DNA of 64,000 nt from NCBI RefSeq assembly GCF_030052815.1, contig NC_079507.1, positions 53,889,571 through 53,953,570 on the forward strand. The letters are read 5' to 3'. This document shows positions 1 to 12,768 of the stretch, piece by piece (the first letter of the stretch is position 1; each line of letters starts with the position of its first letter). The notes under the pieces are model-generated. The model saw only the letters and a program-made list of their open reading frames with translations. It made no database searches and was not told the DNA's origin. This DNA comes from Hevea brasiliensis (lineage: Eukaryota; Streptophyta; Magnoliopsida; Malpighiales; Euphorbiaceae). The translations under genes were made by a program, and so were the position numbers.

Positions 1-637
1 GTGAAACCAAATTCATACCGGTGAATTTAAATTATAGAAAATAATAATAATTCTCAGTATCATTGGAGTAAATTTATTCCAGGGCTTGATGTTTGTTCAT
101 GCATAATTGCTATGTTCTCTGCCATACGATCATTATTTTTTACGATTCTGTGTACTGGATAAAATATATTGAAGTACGCAATGAAAAACCGAGGGCCATA
201 TATTTATAGATAAACAATATATTTTGGTTAACAGAGATTTGGCCTGCGAGGCCCATTTTGAGCTGTCTCTGACCGTCGGCCAGGGCCTGAAGTACATACG
301 AGTACACATACATGATACATCCCCCTTTCCTTTTAATTAATGAATACTATTTGCTGCTTGATGGAAGTTCCATGCTTCTTTGTCTATCACATCAGGACTT
401 TTCTCGCCATTTGTCTGTCTGGCCATGACTTCCTGTACTCGTTGAAGTCTTAGCTGCTTGATATGTTACTCGTTTTCTTGTCTTCCTGTTAAGTAAGGAA
501 AGTGACAAAGTACATGGTTTAAGCGTGATATCAGCTCATGGAGCCTTTTCATAGAAAGCAACAAATAACATTGAATGAGCACAACGTAATATTTGCATGT
601 TGCTAAAATGTTGGGTTTTGCAAGTGACAGAGCGTAG
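1..637 (+). other. 3' part of an intron of the ankyrin gene
   Basis: No coding segment of the ankyrin family is visible here. The stretch ends in an AG acceptor at 636-637, immediately before the first recognisable ankyrin exon. The exon or exons encoding the N-terminus must lie left of the window. The stretch is AT-rich and otherwise featureless. Confidence 0.6.
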
Positions 638-3613
638 GTGCTGACGTGAACCAGAAACACTTCAGGGGCTTCGCGACAACAGCAGCAGTGAGAGAGGACC
701 GCATTGAGATTTTGGAGATTTTACTTAAAGCTGGAGCATCTCAGCCAGCTTGTGAGGAGGCTTTATTGGAAGCAAGCTGTCATGGGCAGGCAAGGCTGGT
801 GGAACTGCTTATGTGCTCTGATTTAATTAGGCCCCGTGTTGCTGTGCATGCTCTTGTCACTGCATGCTGCAGGGGATTTGCAGACGTTGTAGATACTCTC
901 ACAAAGGTAATTCACCTTGTTGCTTAATCATATTTTTATGTTCCAACAAATAATGGTCCTTTTGTTAGCGTGAAAGTGGGCACTATTTATACCTATTTCT
1001 ATCAATCTTTAAAGCATCTCAATGAGCCCAGTTCTAGTTCCTTTGACAGTTTGACTTCTAGATTGGTAAATGTAACCGTGCTTCTTTGTCTTGAGATGCT
1101 ACTTCTCTGCATTAAGGAATCTCTTGAGCTTTAGGTGGTTTCCAAAAATGTCTTTTTGCTTGATTTAATGACTCTTTTGGTCATTAAATGTACGTTCTAC
1201 CCCAAACTAACTTTTTACTGGCTTTCAATTTGCCAAAATATGAGAACCACTGAATTTCTATATCTTTGTGCATTTTTTAATTATGGTGTTTAGGCTTTCC
1301 CGTGAATCTGTGGAGTGTTCTGCATTATGTTGAATGAATGTGTAGCTATTATGTGTTTAACAGCAAGTCTTCTGGTGCATCTATTTGATCTTTTAAATCA
1401 CCGACTTCCATATAAATTTATCGTTTCATGTGAGTGACATGATTTTTATTGTTCAATGGCAGTGTGGCGTAGATGTCAATGCGACCGATAGATTGCTGCT
1501 GTTGTCATCAAAGCCTTCTTTGCACAGAAATGTTGATTGCACTGCGCTTGTTGCTGCTGTTGTCAGCAGGCAGGTTGCTGTTGTTCATATGCTACTAAAG
1601 GTGGTTTTTTTTTTTTTTTTAATCTTTTACATTACAGTTTGTGTGGATCATGTTCTTTTATCTCAATTTTTTTTCCAGAAATCCCTATTGAACAAAGTTA
1701 TTTTTAAATTCGAAATGAAAATTTCAACTGTTTAAGGTTAAATTTTGGCTACAGGCAAAATTTTTTTAAAGAGAACCTATGAATTTCAGGAGTTCTGGAA
1801 AATGATTACAAAAGAAACTAGCACAAATTTGTGCATAATTTGTTTAGCATGCTTGAGATGCATCTATAACATTCTCATAACAACTGTGAGACAGCTGGAT
1901 CTGTACCTTTGATTAGCTTAATTATAAGATCTTTTAGTTTCATGAGATCTGAATAAAAAATGAACTTGTAAACCTTACTGATGATGATGGGATAATCTAT
2001 TCTGAGCTGGATAATAAAGCAGTACTTGTCTCAATATTGCTTTGCTGTTGGTAATTCTGATTGGTATCAGAATGATACAGGATGGTGCCAGGACTGATGT
2101 GAAAGTGAGACTTGGAGCATGGTCATGGGACACAACTACTGGAGAAGAGTTTCGAGTGGGGGCAGGACTAGCTGAGCCCTATGCCATTACCTGGTGTGCA
2201 GTGGAGTATTTTGAAACTACGGGTGCTATATTGCGCCTGCTCCTCCAACACCTCTCCCCAAACACTACTCACCACGGAAGAACACTCCTCCATCATGCCA
2301 TTCTCTGCGGTAATGCTGGAGCTGTTAATGTGCTCCTGAGTTATGGTGCTGACGTGGAGTTCCCTGTCAAAAGTCAAAAAACTGAGTTCCGGCCCATACA
2401 CATGGCTGCCCGTTTAGGCTTCCCAACTATCCTTAAATGTCTAATAGACTCAGGTTGCGATATAAACTCCAGGACAGACACCGGTGATACAGCTTTGATG
2501 ATAAGTGCAAAATACAGGCAAGAAGAGTGTCTAAGAGTATTGACCATGGCTGGGGCTGATTTTGGATTAGTTAATGTTGCTGGTCGGTCTGTGTGTTCAG
2601 TTGCTGGGAAAAATAGGTGGTTCCTTGGTTTTCAACAAACAGTGTTTGATGTGATTAGGGATGGAAAGATACCCACATCAAGCAATATTTCTGTGTTTTC
2701 TCCTCTAATCTTTGTAGCTCAAGTTGGTGATATAGAGGCCTTAAAGGTGTTGGTTAATTGGGGAGAGATTAAACTTGATTATCAGGATAATGATGGTTGC
2801 TCAGCAGTTATGTATGCTGCTTTAAAGGGTCATGTTGAAGCTTTCCGATTGCTGGTCTATGCAGGGGCTGATGTAAAGCTGTATAATAAAGCTGGTGAAA
2901 CTGCTATCACTTTGTCTGAAATGAACCAGAATCATGATCAATTTGAGAAAGTGATGCTTGAATTTGCACTTGAAAAGGGTAATCGCAATGCAGGAGGGTT
3001 CTATGCATTACATTGTGCAGCCCGTCGTGGAGACTTAGATGCAGTCAAATTGTTGACAAGCAGAGGTTATGATGTGAATCTCCCTGATGGGGATGGCTAC
3101 ACTCCTCTTATGTTAGCAGCAAGGGAAGGCCATAGGTCTACATGTGAACTTTTGATTTCATGTGGGGCACAGTGCGAATTTAAGAATTTTAGAGGTGAAA
3201 CAGCACTCTCACTAGCAAGAAAATGTGCTGGCATGATGAATGATGCAGGAAATGTGATACTAGATGAGCTTGCTCGCAAGTTGGTTCTAGGAGGTTCCCA
3301 AGTACAGAAGCACATAAAGAGAGGCAAAGGAGCACCACATGGGAAGGATTTAGTAATGATTGGAGGTACTGGAGTACTTCGATGGGGGAAGTCAAATCGG
3401 AAGAATGTTATATGCCGGGAGGTAGAGGTAGGTCCGAGCCCAGTGTTTCGGAAGAATAGAAGGAACAAGGGTGATGCAGATTCTCCCGGAATTTTCCGGG
3501 TATTGACTACTAAGAACAAAGAGTTGCACTTCAAATGCAATGGTGGGATAGAAATGGCTGAGATGTGGGTCAGAGGTATTAAACTTGTGACAAGGACAGC
3601 TATATGCTCTTGA
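638..3613 (+). CDS. Ankyrin-repeat family protein (5' end outside window)
   Basis: Exons are 638-906, 1463-1600 and 2081-3613, all with GT-AG borders. The first exon starts inside a GGT codon whose first base comes from an exon outside the window. The 646 residues seen form a long run of ankyrin repeats, recognisable by segments such as GRTLLHHAILCGNAGAVNVL, FRPIHMAARLGF, DGDGYTPLMLAAREGH and GETALSLAR. The last ~130 residues are not ankyrin: they contain KGAPHGKDLVM, VLRWGKSNRKNVICREVEVG and FRVLTTKNKELHF, a conserved basic, beta-rich tail of unknown role. I recall this architecture from plant ankyrin proteins resembling Arabidopsis At3g01750. Ankyrin repeats mediate protein-protein contacts. 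No membrane segment is visible, so the partner and location are unknown. The stop is TGA at 3611-3613. The reading frame is intact, so the gene looks functional. Confidence 0.9.
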
Positions 3614-4594
3614 ACCCAGACTGAAGACATGAAATTTGATGTCTTGCTTAGGAAGTATATATAGGTGTTTAGAGTATTTCATCTTGAAGTAGTTTGAACT
3701 GTTGCATTTTATTTTAAAGGTTTCGACGCCCTGTAGCTGTAAATGCTTTCTCATCCAAAGTAAATTTTGGTATAATTTGATTTTTGTACAGTTTGTCGGG
3801 CAGCTGCCTGATGCTCCCACATATTTCACCCAATTTTTTAGAGCATTGACAATGAGGCAGGGATTGCTAATTTGAAAACCAGCGGTGCTAAGAGCTTGAT
3901 GTTTCAAACGCGAGGAAGCCGCAGCATCTCTGTAGCATCTTGTCACCAGAATCACTGCCTCCCTGCATCATTCTGGATGAGGTTGACGAACGCGAATACC
4001 ATTGTCATCTGGGAAATTCATATCCAAGGTGTTCAATTGTTAAAACCACAGCTGTGATTAGAATCACAAACTAGCATGGGAAGTGGATAATATCATTGGT
4101 TGCTCGGCAACCTTAATAGCAACAAGGTCTGCATGGTTAAATTAAATATTAAGATTCGGCAGCACTTGATTGAATTATATTGTCATTTTGAGTTTTCATA
4201 TCAATTAGGTTACTCAGTTAACTATGGCCGCTAGAGCTGACAAATGGTATAGAATCTGTATCTGAATACAAAAATTAACGGCCACTAAGGCTCCAGAGAG
4301 GTCTTGAGAGATGGCAGTGTTAATCTGTTCTATGATTTCTCATATAATAAACAGCAAGAGGGGTGAAGTTCCAACACCTTTTTGATGCTGTGAAGATTAC
4401 CTTTAGCTGCCCACAAAAACATGCATATAACCTCACTTTGTCTTCAAATCAATATCACAGGGTTTACAAATGCTACAGAAATGTTCTACCAAAAAATATT
4501 GTTGATGGATTTTGATAATTATAATTGGAGTCAAGTACTTCTAACTGGTGTAGCCTCTAGTTACGCTCAAAACAATATTACGATGCTCAAAAAG
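3614..4594. other. 3' UTR of the ankyrin gene and spacer to the RRF remnant
   Basis: The ankyrin 3' UTR probably covers the first 200-300 bases. The rest is AT-rich spacer. I see no convincing coding segment. The convergent RRF remnant on the minus strand ends at 4595. Confidence 0.5.
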
Positions 4595-5086
4595 TCAGCC
4601 TCCAATAATTTCCCTTTCCTTAGCTTTACAGATATCTTCTGCTGACTTCACAAACTTTTTTGTCGATTCATCAATCCAAGCAGAAGATCGAACATAGAAA
4701 AAAAAAATCATTCAAATTGCTGCAGCACTTTTTTATAGAAACAGAAGGAGAAAAAGGAAAAAGACTCTGAACTCACTTCTTTCTCTAATCCCTTGATATC
4801 ATCCTTCGAAAATCTTGAACCTGCTCTCTTTATTGTATCTAGTGCCTGTAAATTCAACCAACAAATACACATTAATTTGAATCATTTCACGATGCATTGC
4901 ACTATAAAATTGTACTTCCCAGGCACTAACATCTGAAGAACAGATCATTTAGCCACGTACTGACTAGACACTAGTTAGATAACCACAAATCAAAGGCCTA
5001 GAGAAAGTACCCGTTTGCATATGAAGCTTATCTATTAAAACTATGGCCAATTGGTTCCATAAACGAAATGTAGCTATCAAAAGTTC

Positions 5087-5091
5087 AACTA
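5087..5091. repeat. Target-site duplication AACTA, left copy
   Basis: These five bases directly precede the TGTAACACC start of the 5' LTR. They are repeated exactly at 15407-15411 directly after the TGACA end of the 3' LTR. This defines the element borders. Confidence 0.9.
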
Positions 5092-7730
5092 TGTAACACC
5101 CCTAATTTTTAAATTTATTATTTTTTGCTAAATATTGATATTTTATTTTATTTGAATTTTTGAAAATTATTTGAAATTTTTCGGGTTTTAGAAATCGGAT
5201 TCGATTTTCCGAAAATATAAAACTTTGATAATTTTTAAAAATTAATTTAAAGACCAAGTGGCAAAACTAAAAATATATTTGGAGTCTACGAATTTTTTTG
5301 AGTTTTCTAGAAATTTTTCGGAATTTTTGGGCCTCGTTTTCGGTCCCAAGGCAGAGTAAAAATTTAAAATTTTGTATTCTGAATCGAACCTGCAGAATCG
5401 AACAGGACCGGATCGGACCGATCGAATCGGACCGGCCTTTCTTCTTCCTTTTTCTTCCTCCCCCGTTCGCGTTCTCCTTCCTCTCTCTCTCTCCCGTTTT
5501 CTCTCTCCTCCCACCCCAGCCCGCCGGCCAGCCATCTCCCCCGCCACCTCAAAGCCGGCGCACTTCACCGTCTCATTTCCACCGTCAGAGCCCCAAAGAA
5601 CATTGCACGGCGACGCGACGCGCCAGCTGGCGACGCGACGCGCTCGCGCGACCCTTCAACTTTCCGATCGAAATCCGGTCAATCCGGCCACCAATCGGAC
5701 CGGGTCTTGTGTCTAAACGCATCTACTCGTTGAGAGCTTTCCATAGACACCAAGAACACCGAAATCCATCTAGCAGTTTGTCTAATTTTTGCCCGAAAAA
5801 TTTTAGCCCATTTTGACTTTTGGGCTAGATTTCTCACAAACCGTGAACTCCACGAGAAAACCGAGAGTACCAGAGCGCTCCACTCGTCGAGAGCTTCGCG
5901 GCAATATAAATTTTAAAATTTTTCGACGCCATTTTTCGGTGGGGCCCACGGAACTTCGCAATGTTTTTTCGAGCATTAAATGAGCTTAGAAAATTTCGTA
6001 AAATTTATGTACTAACCCCCGTGTTGTGGGCTTCGTGTAGGTATCATCAATTCACGGAAATTCGACAGTTGTCCGGGTCTGTGAATTTCCGGCTAGACAG
6101 ACCAGCTACTGGAAAAGTCTCCGAATTGAATCGAGGTTTTGGCTACCCCACCATTGTCAGATGTCCTGAGCGCGTCCCCAGAGTCGGAATCGGCATAGGT
6201 AAACCCGAACTTTACTTTTTATAATTTTCTAGTGCTTAAATGGGATTAAAAATCCGTAAAATATTCATGGTTGCTCAAAAAATTATGATTCTTTTTGCAA
6301 TAGCCTAGTAATATTACCAAGGACCGCGGGACAAAGTTTTAGAATTTTTAGAGATTATTTGGGCAGTTTTTGCAAAAAATGATCAATTATAAGGACTAAA
6401 CTGTAAATTTACATATTGTGATTAAGGACTGTTTGGATGGGCCCAGGAGGGGCTGTGTGATGTGATTGAATTGTGAGTATATGATTTGTGAATATAGAAG
6501 TGCGTTTTGAGCCCTTTTACAGGTTGGGTAGGTCCAAGGTATAGGGGAGACTCTGTCAGTTTTTCAGCACGACTTAGGACGTACTTGATTTTTTTCTTTG
6601 TTTTTATTAAGTCAAATTTAATAAATGATTGTAATAAAATTGTCAGGTGAGTCAGGACAGCCTTCTTCCTCCACTTAGCCGCCACAGTGACAGTTGTCAA
6701 GTCTGTGAGTAAAATATTAATTTTAATTGTAATTTCACTATTATTATATGTTCAAGCATGCCCATGCATCACGTATATGTAAATATCTATGTAGTTACAC
6801 TCTAGGCACGTTTTATGTTGCATTCACAACTGTTAAAGTGCCATGTATATTGTTGTGGTAATTTGGAGCTGTGTGCGTGCGTTGGCGTGCGTGTGGACTA
6901 TGGATAGGACGGGTAGACACGGCTTGAGATCTTCACTGGGACCCGGTTCTTCGGGGTAGACATGGCTTGAGTTTTTCGCTGGGACCCCGATTTAGTTATT
7001 TAAGTGGAAGTCCGAGCTGAGTTCTTCGCTGGCACAAGTTGGATTAAGAGAGTTGTATAGGGGATCAGCTCTCATATATATATTGTTTGACATTATCGGG
7101 TGTGTGCGTTCTCCAAATTACCTATTTGCTGTTATGATGTGAAAATATTGTTGATGTTGCATTTCACTCTATAGGGTGCATTAGTTTTAGATAGTTATAG
7201 AGATTATGGTTAAAATTGATATTTTACTCTCTGAGTCGAACGCTCACTCCTGTTCAATATTTTTCCAGGCCACAGGAGAATATTTTTGAGGTTAACCTGC
7301 TTTTCTCCCTCGCAGGTCATTTTTTCATGTTTGTATAAATCTGTAACTCTTAGAATTTTCGCATGTGTTAGAAATATTTATTCGATTTGAGTCTGTAATA
7401 TAAATTGTTATTCTGGACCTGTAAACCTATTAAATTATGCATGTTTGATGGATCGGATGAGGGGCATTTATTTTTATGGCATTTGAGTATGTGGAGGGTG
7501 AGCTGAGCTCCCCAATTGATTATATATCATGTTTACAGGTCGGGTGAGTCAAAAACTCTCCGTTGAAAGGTCCATTTTATGGCCGGACTCTGTCAGGTTG
7601 AATTCTTGAAATTGGGCCCAAATGGGCCTTAGAGTTGGGTTAAGGAATAGTTAGGCTTACTACGGGCCTCGGGGGCTTTAGGCGGGCCCAGGTCCTAGTG
7701 CTAGTCCGACCCATAGGTTGGGTTGTGACA
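5092..7730 (+). repeat. 5' LTR of the gypsy element
   Basis: The 2,639-bp LTR starts TGTAACACC and ends TTGTGACA. It contains a CT-rich tract at about 5440-5520 and a threefold repeated motif at 6921-7036. A 120-bp segment at 7164-7282 is also strongly conserved in the solo LTR at 38.2 kb. Open frames inside it are pyrimidine-rich chance frames. Confidence 0.95.
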
Positions 7731-7734
7731 GATG

Positions 7735-7746
7735 TGGTATCAGAGC
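7735..7746 (+). other. Primer binding site (initiator tRNA-Met type)
   Basis: TGGTATCAGAGC lies four bases after the LTR end. It matches the usual plant retrotransposon primer site complementary to the 3' end of initiator methionine tRNA. Confidence 0.9.
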
Positions 7747-7957
7747 TTAGGCTCCAGATTCTTAGGGAATGTTTATCTAAAGTAATGGGAAGAGTCTACT
7801 AAGAGTCACATACGGAAAATAGGGTCCACATTCGTCTTGCATTGTCATCTTTGCTTCTAGTTTCTGCTTTATATAATTAACTATAAATATGAGTCTATAG
7901 AGCTGTGTAACATGCTGTTTTGAATATTGTGGGCTAATGCTGCTAAATTTCAGGAAA

Positions 7958-9226
7958 ATGCGTAAAAGCAGGAGAGCTGCCACTGCACCAGAACCAGATG
8001 TGCCTGACGAGGTGTCAGCACAGGATGAGGCGCCTGTCCCGAGGAGGCGGGGTAGGAGGCCTAGAGCTGCTCAAGTAGAAGAGCAGCTGCCACCAGTTCA
8101 GGATCAGTCTTTTATGGCACAGGGTCCCATGGATCCAATGGCAACTACTCTAGCTGGGTTGCAGAGAACCATCGATATGATAGCGCAGTGTATGGTCCAC
8201 CCTTCACAGCAGCAGTAGTCCACCGCACCAAGAGGGGAACCTTACAAACAGATAATCAATTTTAAGAAGTTGGTGCCTGATATTTATGATGTGTCAAATG
8301 ATGCCTATCGGTTTTTGGATTTCTGCAGACAGGCAGGAACAGAATTGCAGTTGACTGATAGAAAACTTATAGAGTGCATGCAACATGTTATAGGGCCTAT
8401 GCCTAGATAATGGATGAATGACTACGTATTACCTCGATGGAGGGTTTGTCGTGGACTCAGTTTGTGGAACTATTCATCAACCGGTTTATACCAGAAAGTT
8501 TCAGAGATTAAAAGCAGTGGGCCTTTGAGGCCTTAAGACATAATAGCAGGTCTATAGATGAATATGCTACAGAATTTCTGAAATTGAGTAGATATGCCCC
8601 TACAGCAGTAGCTACAGAAACTATAAAAGTGAAGAGGTTCCTAAAGGGGCTGGACAGGAGGTATGCAAACCTGGCCATGATGTCTGATCAGTCTTTTGAT
8701 GTGGTAGTTGATTGAGCCAGACAGATTGAGATTAGCTATGCTGTGGATGACAGCGGAAGGGCAAAGAAAAATAGAGCGGAGGGTTCTTCAGGTGTTCCCC
8801 ACATGGGTACTACGGATAGTGGTGGCCAAACTAATTACAGAGGAAGAAGCAGGAATAAGAGGAGTGGTTTTAGACATAAATCTCGAGGATTCAGACCAGG
8901 GTACAGATCCAGCAGTGGTCACAGTTCAAGGTACAGTAGTTTTGGGTCTGGTTCAGGATCCTCCTTGGCACCTTGTGCACAGTGTGGAAGAGGACATTCA
9001 GGACCTTGTATGATGGGTTCAGGAGTATGCTTCAGGTGTGGCCAACCAGGTCACTTTGCTAGGGAATGCCCCGTGTTCAGTGAGCCACAGATGGGGTCAC
9101 AGGGTTCTGTTGCAAATGTTTCTCGTCAGTTGTATCCTGGTGCTTCCAGCATGGCGGCGATCGATTTAGTGGCAGCGGGTGAGGACAAGGGGCGTGGATT
9201 TGGAGGCGGTCGGGAGGTAGAAGTCG
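7958..9226 (+). pseudogene. gag remnant of the gypsy element
   Basis: The frame opens at ATG 7958 (MRKSRRAATAPEPD). It contains the retrotransposon gag region, recognisable by a segment rich in DEYATEFLKLSRYAP, followed by an RG-rich stretch and a CCHC zinc knuckle (CFRCGQPGHFARECP, about 9030-9072) that binds genomic RNA. The frame is broken by stops at 8216, 8408, 8509 and 8713. One base is missing near 8443, and a second frame change lies between about 9190 and 9226, at the join to the protease region. It is not functional. Confidence 0.9.
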
Positions 9227-12200
9227 ATGTCGAGTTATGCCATTCAGGATAGGGGTCAAGCTCGGGTTTTCACCCTGACCCACCAGGATGCTCAGGCTTC
9301 CAATGCAGATGTGGCAGGTATTTTGCTAGTCTGTTCCTATGAGGCTCGTGTTTTGATAGATCAGAGTGCTACGCACTCATTTGTCTCCCCTGCGTTTGCC
9401 ATGAGATTGGGTAGAAACCCCACAACTTTAGAATGTCCTTTGTCTGTAGTTACCCCACTTAGTGACAACATAGATGTAGACATGGTTTTTCCGGGTAGCC
9501 CAGTAGTAGTGGATGAAAAGATCCTCCCAGCAGATTTAGTTCCTCTACAAGTAATGGATTTTGATGTAATCTTGGGAATGGATTGGTTGGCAACTCATTA
9601 TGCCACTTTAGACATTAGGAACAAAAAGGCGTATTTCCACATACCTGGTGTGGAAGAGTTTAGCTTTGATGGTGACAGGAGCGTGGCTCCATATAATTTG
9701 GCGTCGGCGATTAATGCTAGAAAAATGTTGAGGCGTGAATGCCAAGGGTATTTGGCATTGGTGAGAGATACATTTGTAGGAGGTGTCAGCATGGAAAATG
9801 TTCCTGTTGTCAGAGAATTTATGGATGTCTTCCCAGAGGAGCTTCCAGGGTTGCCACCAGGAAGGGAAATAGAGTTCTGCATTAATGTTGTTCCGAGTAC
9901 AAACCCCATATCAATGCCGCCTTATAGAATGGCGCCAGCAGAACTGAAAGAGCTAAAGGAGCAACTACAGGAGCTTTTGAACAAGGGTTTTATACGTCCG
10001 AGCACTTCACCCTGGGGCGCTCCTGTTCTATTTGTGAGGAAGAAAGATGGGTCATTGAGGTTGTGTATAGATTATAGACAGTTGAACAAGGTGATTGTGA
10101 AGAACAAGTATCCACTTCCTCGGATCGATGATCTGTTTGATCAGCTCCAAGGGGCTAGATTCTTTTCCAAGATAGACCTATGATCAGGCTACCATCAGTT
10201 GAGAATCAGGAAAGAGGATGTGTCTAAAATAGCATTTAGGACAAGATATGGTCATTATGAGTTCTTGGTAATGTCTTTTGGACTCACTAATGCACCAGCA
10301 GCCTTCATGGACTTGATGAATAGGTGTTCAAGCCATTTTTGGACGGTTTTGTCATCGTATTCATAGATGACATTTTGGTATACTCTCGGACCGAGGAAGA
10401 ACACGTGTGGCACTTGAGGATGGTATTGCAGACTTTGAGGGAGCACCAGCTATACGCCAAATTTTCAAAATGTGAATTTTGGCTAGAAAGCATCTTATTC
10501 TTGGGACACGTGGTTTCTAGTGAAGGCATTCAAGTAGATCCCAAGAAAATTGAAGCTGTAACTGATTAGCTTAGGCCTACAACAGTCACGAAGGTGCGAA
10601 GTTTTCTGGGTCTAGCTGGCTATTATAGGCGTTTTATGCAGGATTTTTCCAGGATAGCGGCTCCCCTAACTAAGTTGACTCGGAAGAATGTTCCATTCAT
10701 TTGGACAGACGACTGTGAGGAGAGTTTCCAGAAGCTTAAGGAGTGTCTAACCACCGCTTCTGTGTTGACACTACCGAGGAATGGTGAAGGATATACCGTG
10801 TATTGTGACGCCTCCAGAGTTGGCTTAGGGTGTGTTTTGATGTAGAATAGAAAGGTAGTGGCTTATGCTTCAAGGTAGCTGAAGAGGCATGAGCAGAACT
10901 ACCCCACCCATGATTTAGAAATGGCGGCTGTAGTCTTTTCACTAAAGATCTGGAAACACTAACTGTATGGTGAAGTGTGCGAGATATACACCGACCATAA
11001 GAGTTTGAAGTACATCTTCCAACAAAGGGATTTAAACTTGAGACAGAGGAGTTGGATTGAGCTTCTAAAGGACTATGATTGTACCATTCAGTACCAACCT
11101 AGGAAGGCCAACGTAGTAGCAGATGCTTTGAGCAAAAAATCTTCTAGCAGTTTGGCGCACATTTCAGCAGAGAAGAGACTATTAATTCAGGAAGTACTTG
11201 AGTTGATGAATCAAGGTTTAATCCTAGATCTTTCAGATGAGGGGGTATTGTTGGCTCATTTTTCAGTGAGGCCAGACTTGCGAGACAGAGTTAGTTTCTC
11301 AGCACAGAGACCAACAATTGATGAAGATCATAGAAAGAGTACAGCAAGTTGAAGGTGGTGAGTTTGGATTTGCCAATGATGGCGCCTTAGTGCAAGGTTC
11401 TAGGATATGTGTGCCCGATGTGGACAATCTCAGAAATGAAATCATGCGAGAGGCACACTATACACTGTACAGTGTCCACCCAGGCTCTACCAAGATGTAC
11501 CATGATGAGAAAGATAGCTATTGGTGGAATGGCATGAAGAGAGACATAGCAGACTTTGTGTCCAAGTGCTTGACTTGTCAGAAGGTGAAATTTGAACTTC
11601 AGAGGCCGTCAGGGAAGCTGCAAGAGCTCCCTATCCTAGAATGGAAGTGGGAAATGATTACCATGGATTTTGTGACTGGGTTGCCTCATACCACGCGAGG
11701 ATATGATTCGATATGGGTAATTGTAGACCGCCTAACTAAATCAGCTCACTTTTTGCCTGTGAAGACTACATATTCTGTGGCACAGTACGCCCAACTCTAC
11801 ATTCGAGAAATAGTCAGATTGCATGGAGTTCTGACTTCCATAATATCTGACAGAGGGCCCCAGTTCACTTCTCAGTTTTAGAGGAAGTTGCAGGAGGCAC
11901 TTGGCACACAATTGAACTTTAGTACTGCCTTCCACCCTCAGACAGACGGGCAGTCTGAAAGGACAATCCAAACACTAGAAAACATGCTTCGCATGAGTGT
12001 TTTGGATTTTGGAGGTCAATGGGATGATTAGCTATCTTTGGTGGAGTTTGCCTACAACAACAGTTACCATTCCAGCATAGGAGTGGCACCCTATGAGGCA
12101 CTATACAGCAGAAAGTGTAGGTCTCCTCTGTGTTGGACGGAAATGGGAGAAGCGAAGGTGCATGATGTAGACCTAGTGCAGTATACTTTAGAGATGGTTC

Positions 12201-12705
12201 CTTTAATCATGGAATGATTGAGAACAGCTTTCAGTAGGCAGAAGAGTTATGCAGACCCCAGACGAAGGGATGTGGAGTTTGCAGTAGGTAACTACGTATT
12301 CCTAAAAGTTTCTCTGATGAAGGGAGTCATGAGATTTGGAAAGAAAGGCAAGCTGGCACCTCAGTATGTTGGACCTTTTGAGGTTACTGATAGAGTTGGA
12401 GCAGTTGCCTACCGGTTGGAGCTACCACCCAACCTTTCTCATGTTCATCCTGTGTTTCACATCTCCATGCTTATGAAATACATTCCTGATCCTTCTCACG
12501 TGCTACAACCGGATGTAGTAGAACTGAAAGAAAACTTGACGTTTGAGGAGTAACCTGTAGCCACAGTGGACTACCAAGTGAGACAGCTAAGATCAAAACA
12601 GATCCTATGGTTAAGGATTTGTGGAGGAGCCAGTCAGTAGAAGAGTGCACCTGGGAGTCAGAGCGGGACATGCGTAGCAAGTACCCTTATCTGTTCAATG
12701 TGTAA
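9227..12705 (+). pseudogene. pol remnant (protease, RT, RNase H, integrase, chromodomain-like end)
   Basis: The protease region is at about 9330-9560; its catalytic triad position reads [11 protein letters not shown] instead of an Asp-Ser/Thr-Gly. Reverse transcriptase follows at about 9880-10560, with the FIDDILVYS active-site motif near 10361. RNase H covers about 10780-11140 ([19 protein letters not shown]). Integrase covers about 11450-12150, with an HHCC zinc finger (HPGSTKMYH, CLTCQ) and a D,D,E core (MDFVTGLP, ISDRGPQFTS, GQSER). The end is chromodomain-like, stopping at 12703-12705. Stops lie at 10181, 10567, 10843, 10876, 10960, 11879, 12029, 12215 and 12551. Frame changes lie near 10322, 11310 and 12605. 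The element is dead in cis, though it could still be mobilised in trans. Confidence 0.93.
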
Positions 12706-12755
12706 TCCTGTACTTTATTCTGTCTTGTGTAAAAATTCGAAAACGAATTTTCTGT

Positions 12756-12768
12756 AAGGGGGGAAGAA
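12756..12768 (+). other. Polypurine tract of the gypsy element
   Basis: A run of 13 purines (AAGGGGGGAAGAA) ends immediately before the 3' LTR. This is the plus-strand priming site used in reverse transcription. Confidence 0.9.

Noticed and set aside
3097..3955. Long open frames on the minus strand opposite the ankyrin exon
   Set aside because: They lie antisense to a well-supported exon and match no family; composition follows from the sense coding sequence.
5298..5816. Open frames in the CT-rich part of the gypsy LTR
   Set aside because: Low-complexity Pro/Ser/Leu translation of a pyrimidine tract; the 3' LTR does not keep the same frames.
7735..7746. tRNA gene suggested by the initiator-Met match
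   Set aside because: Only 12 bases match and they lie next to an LTR; this is a primer binding site.
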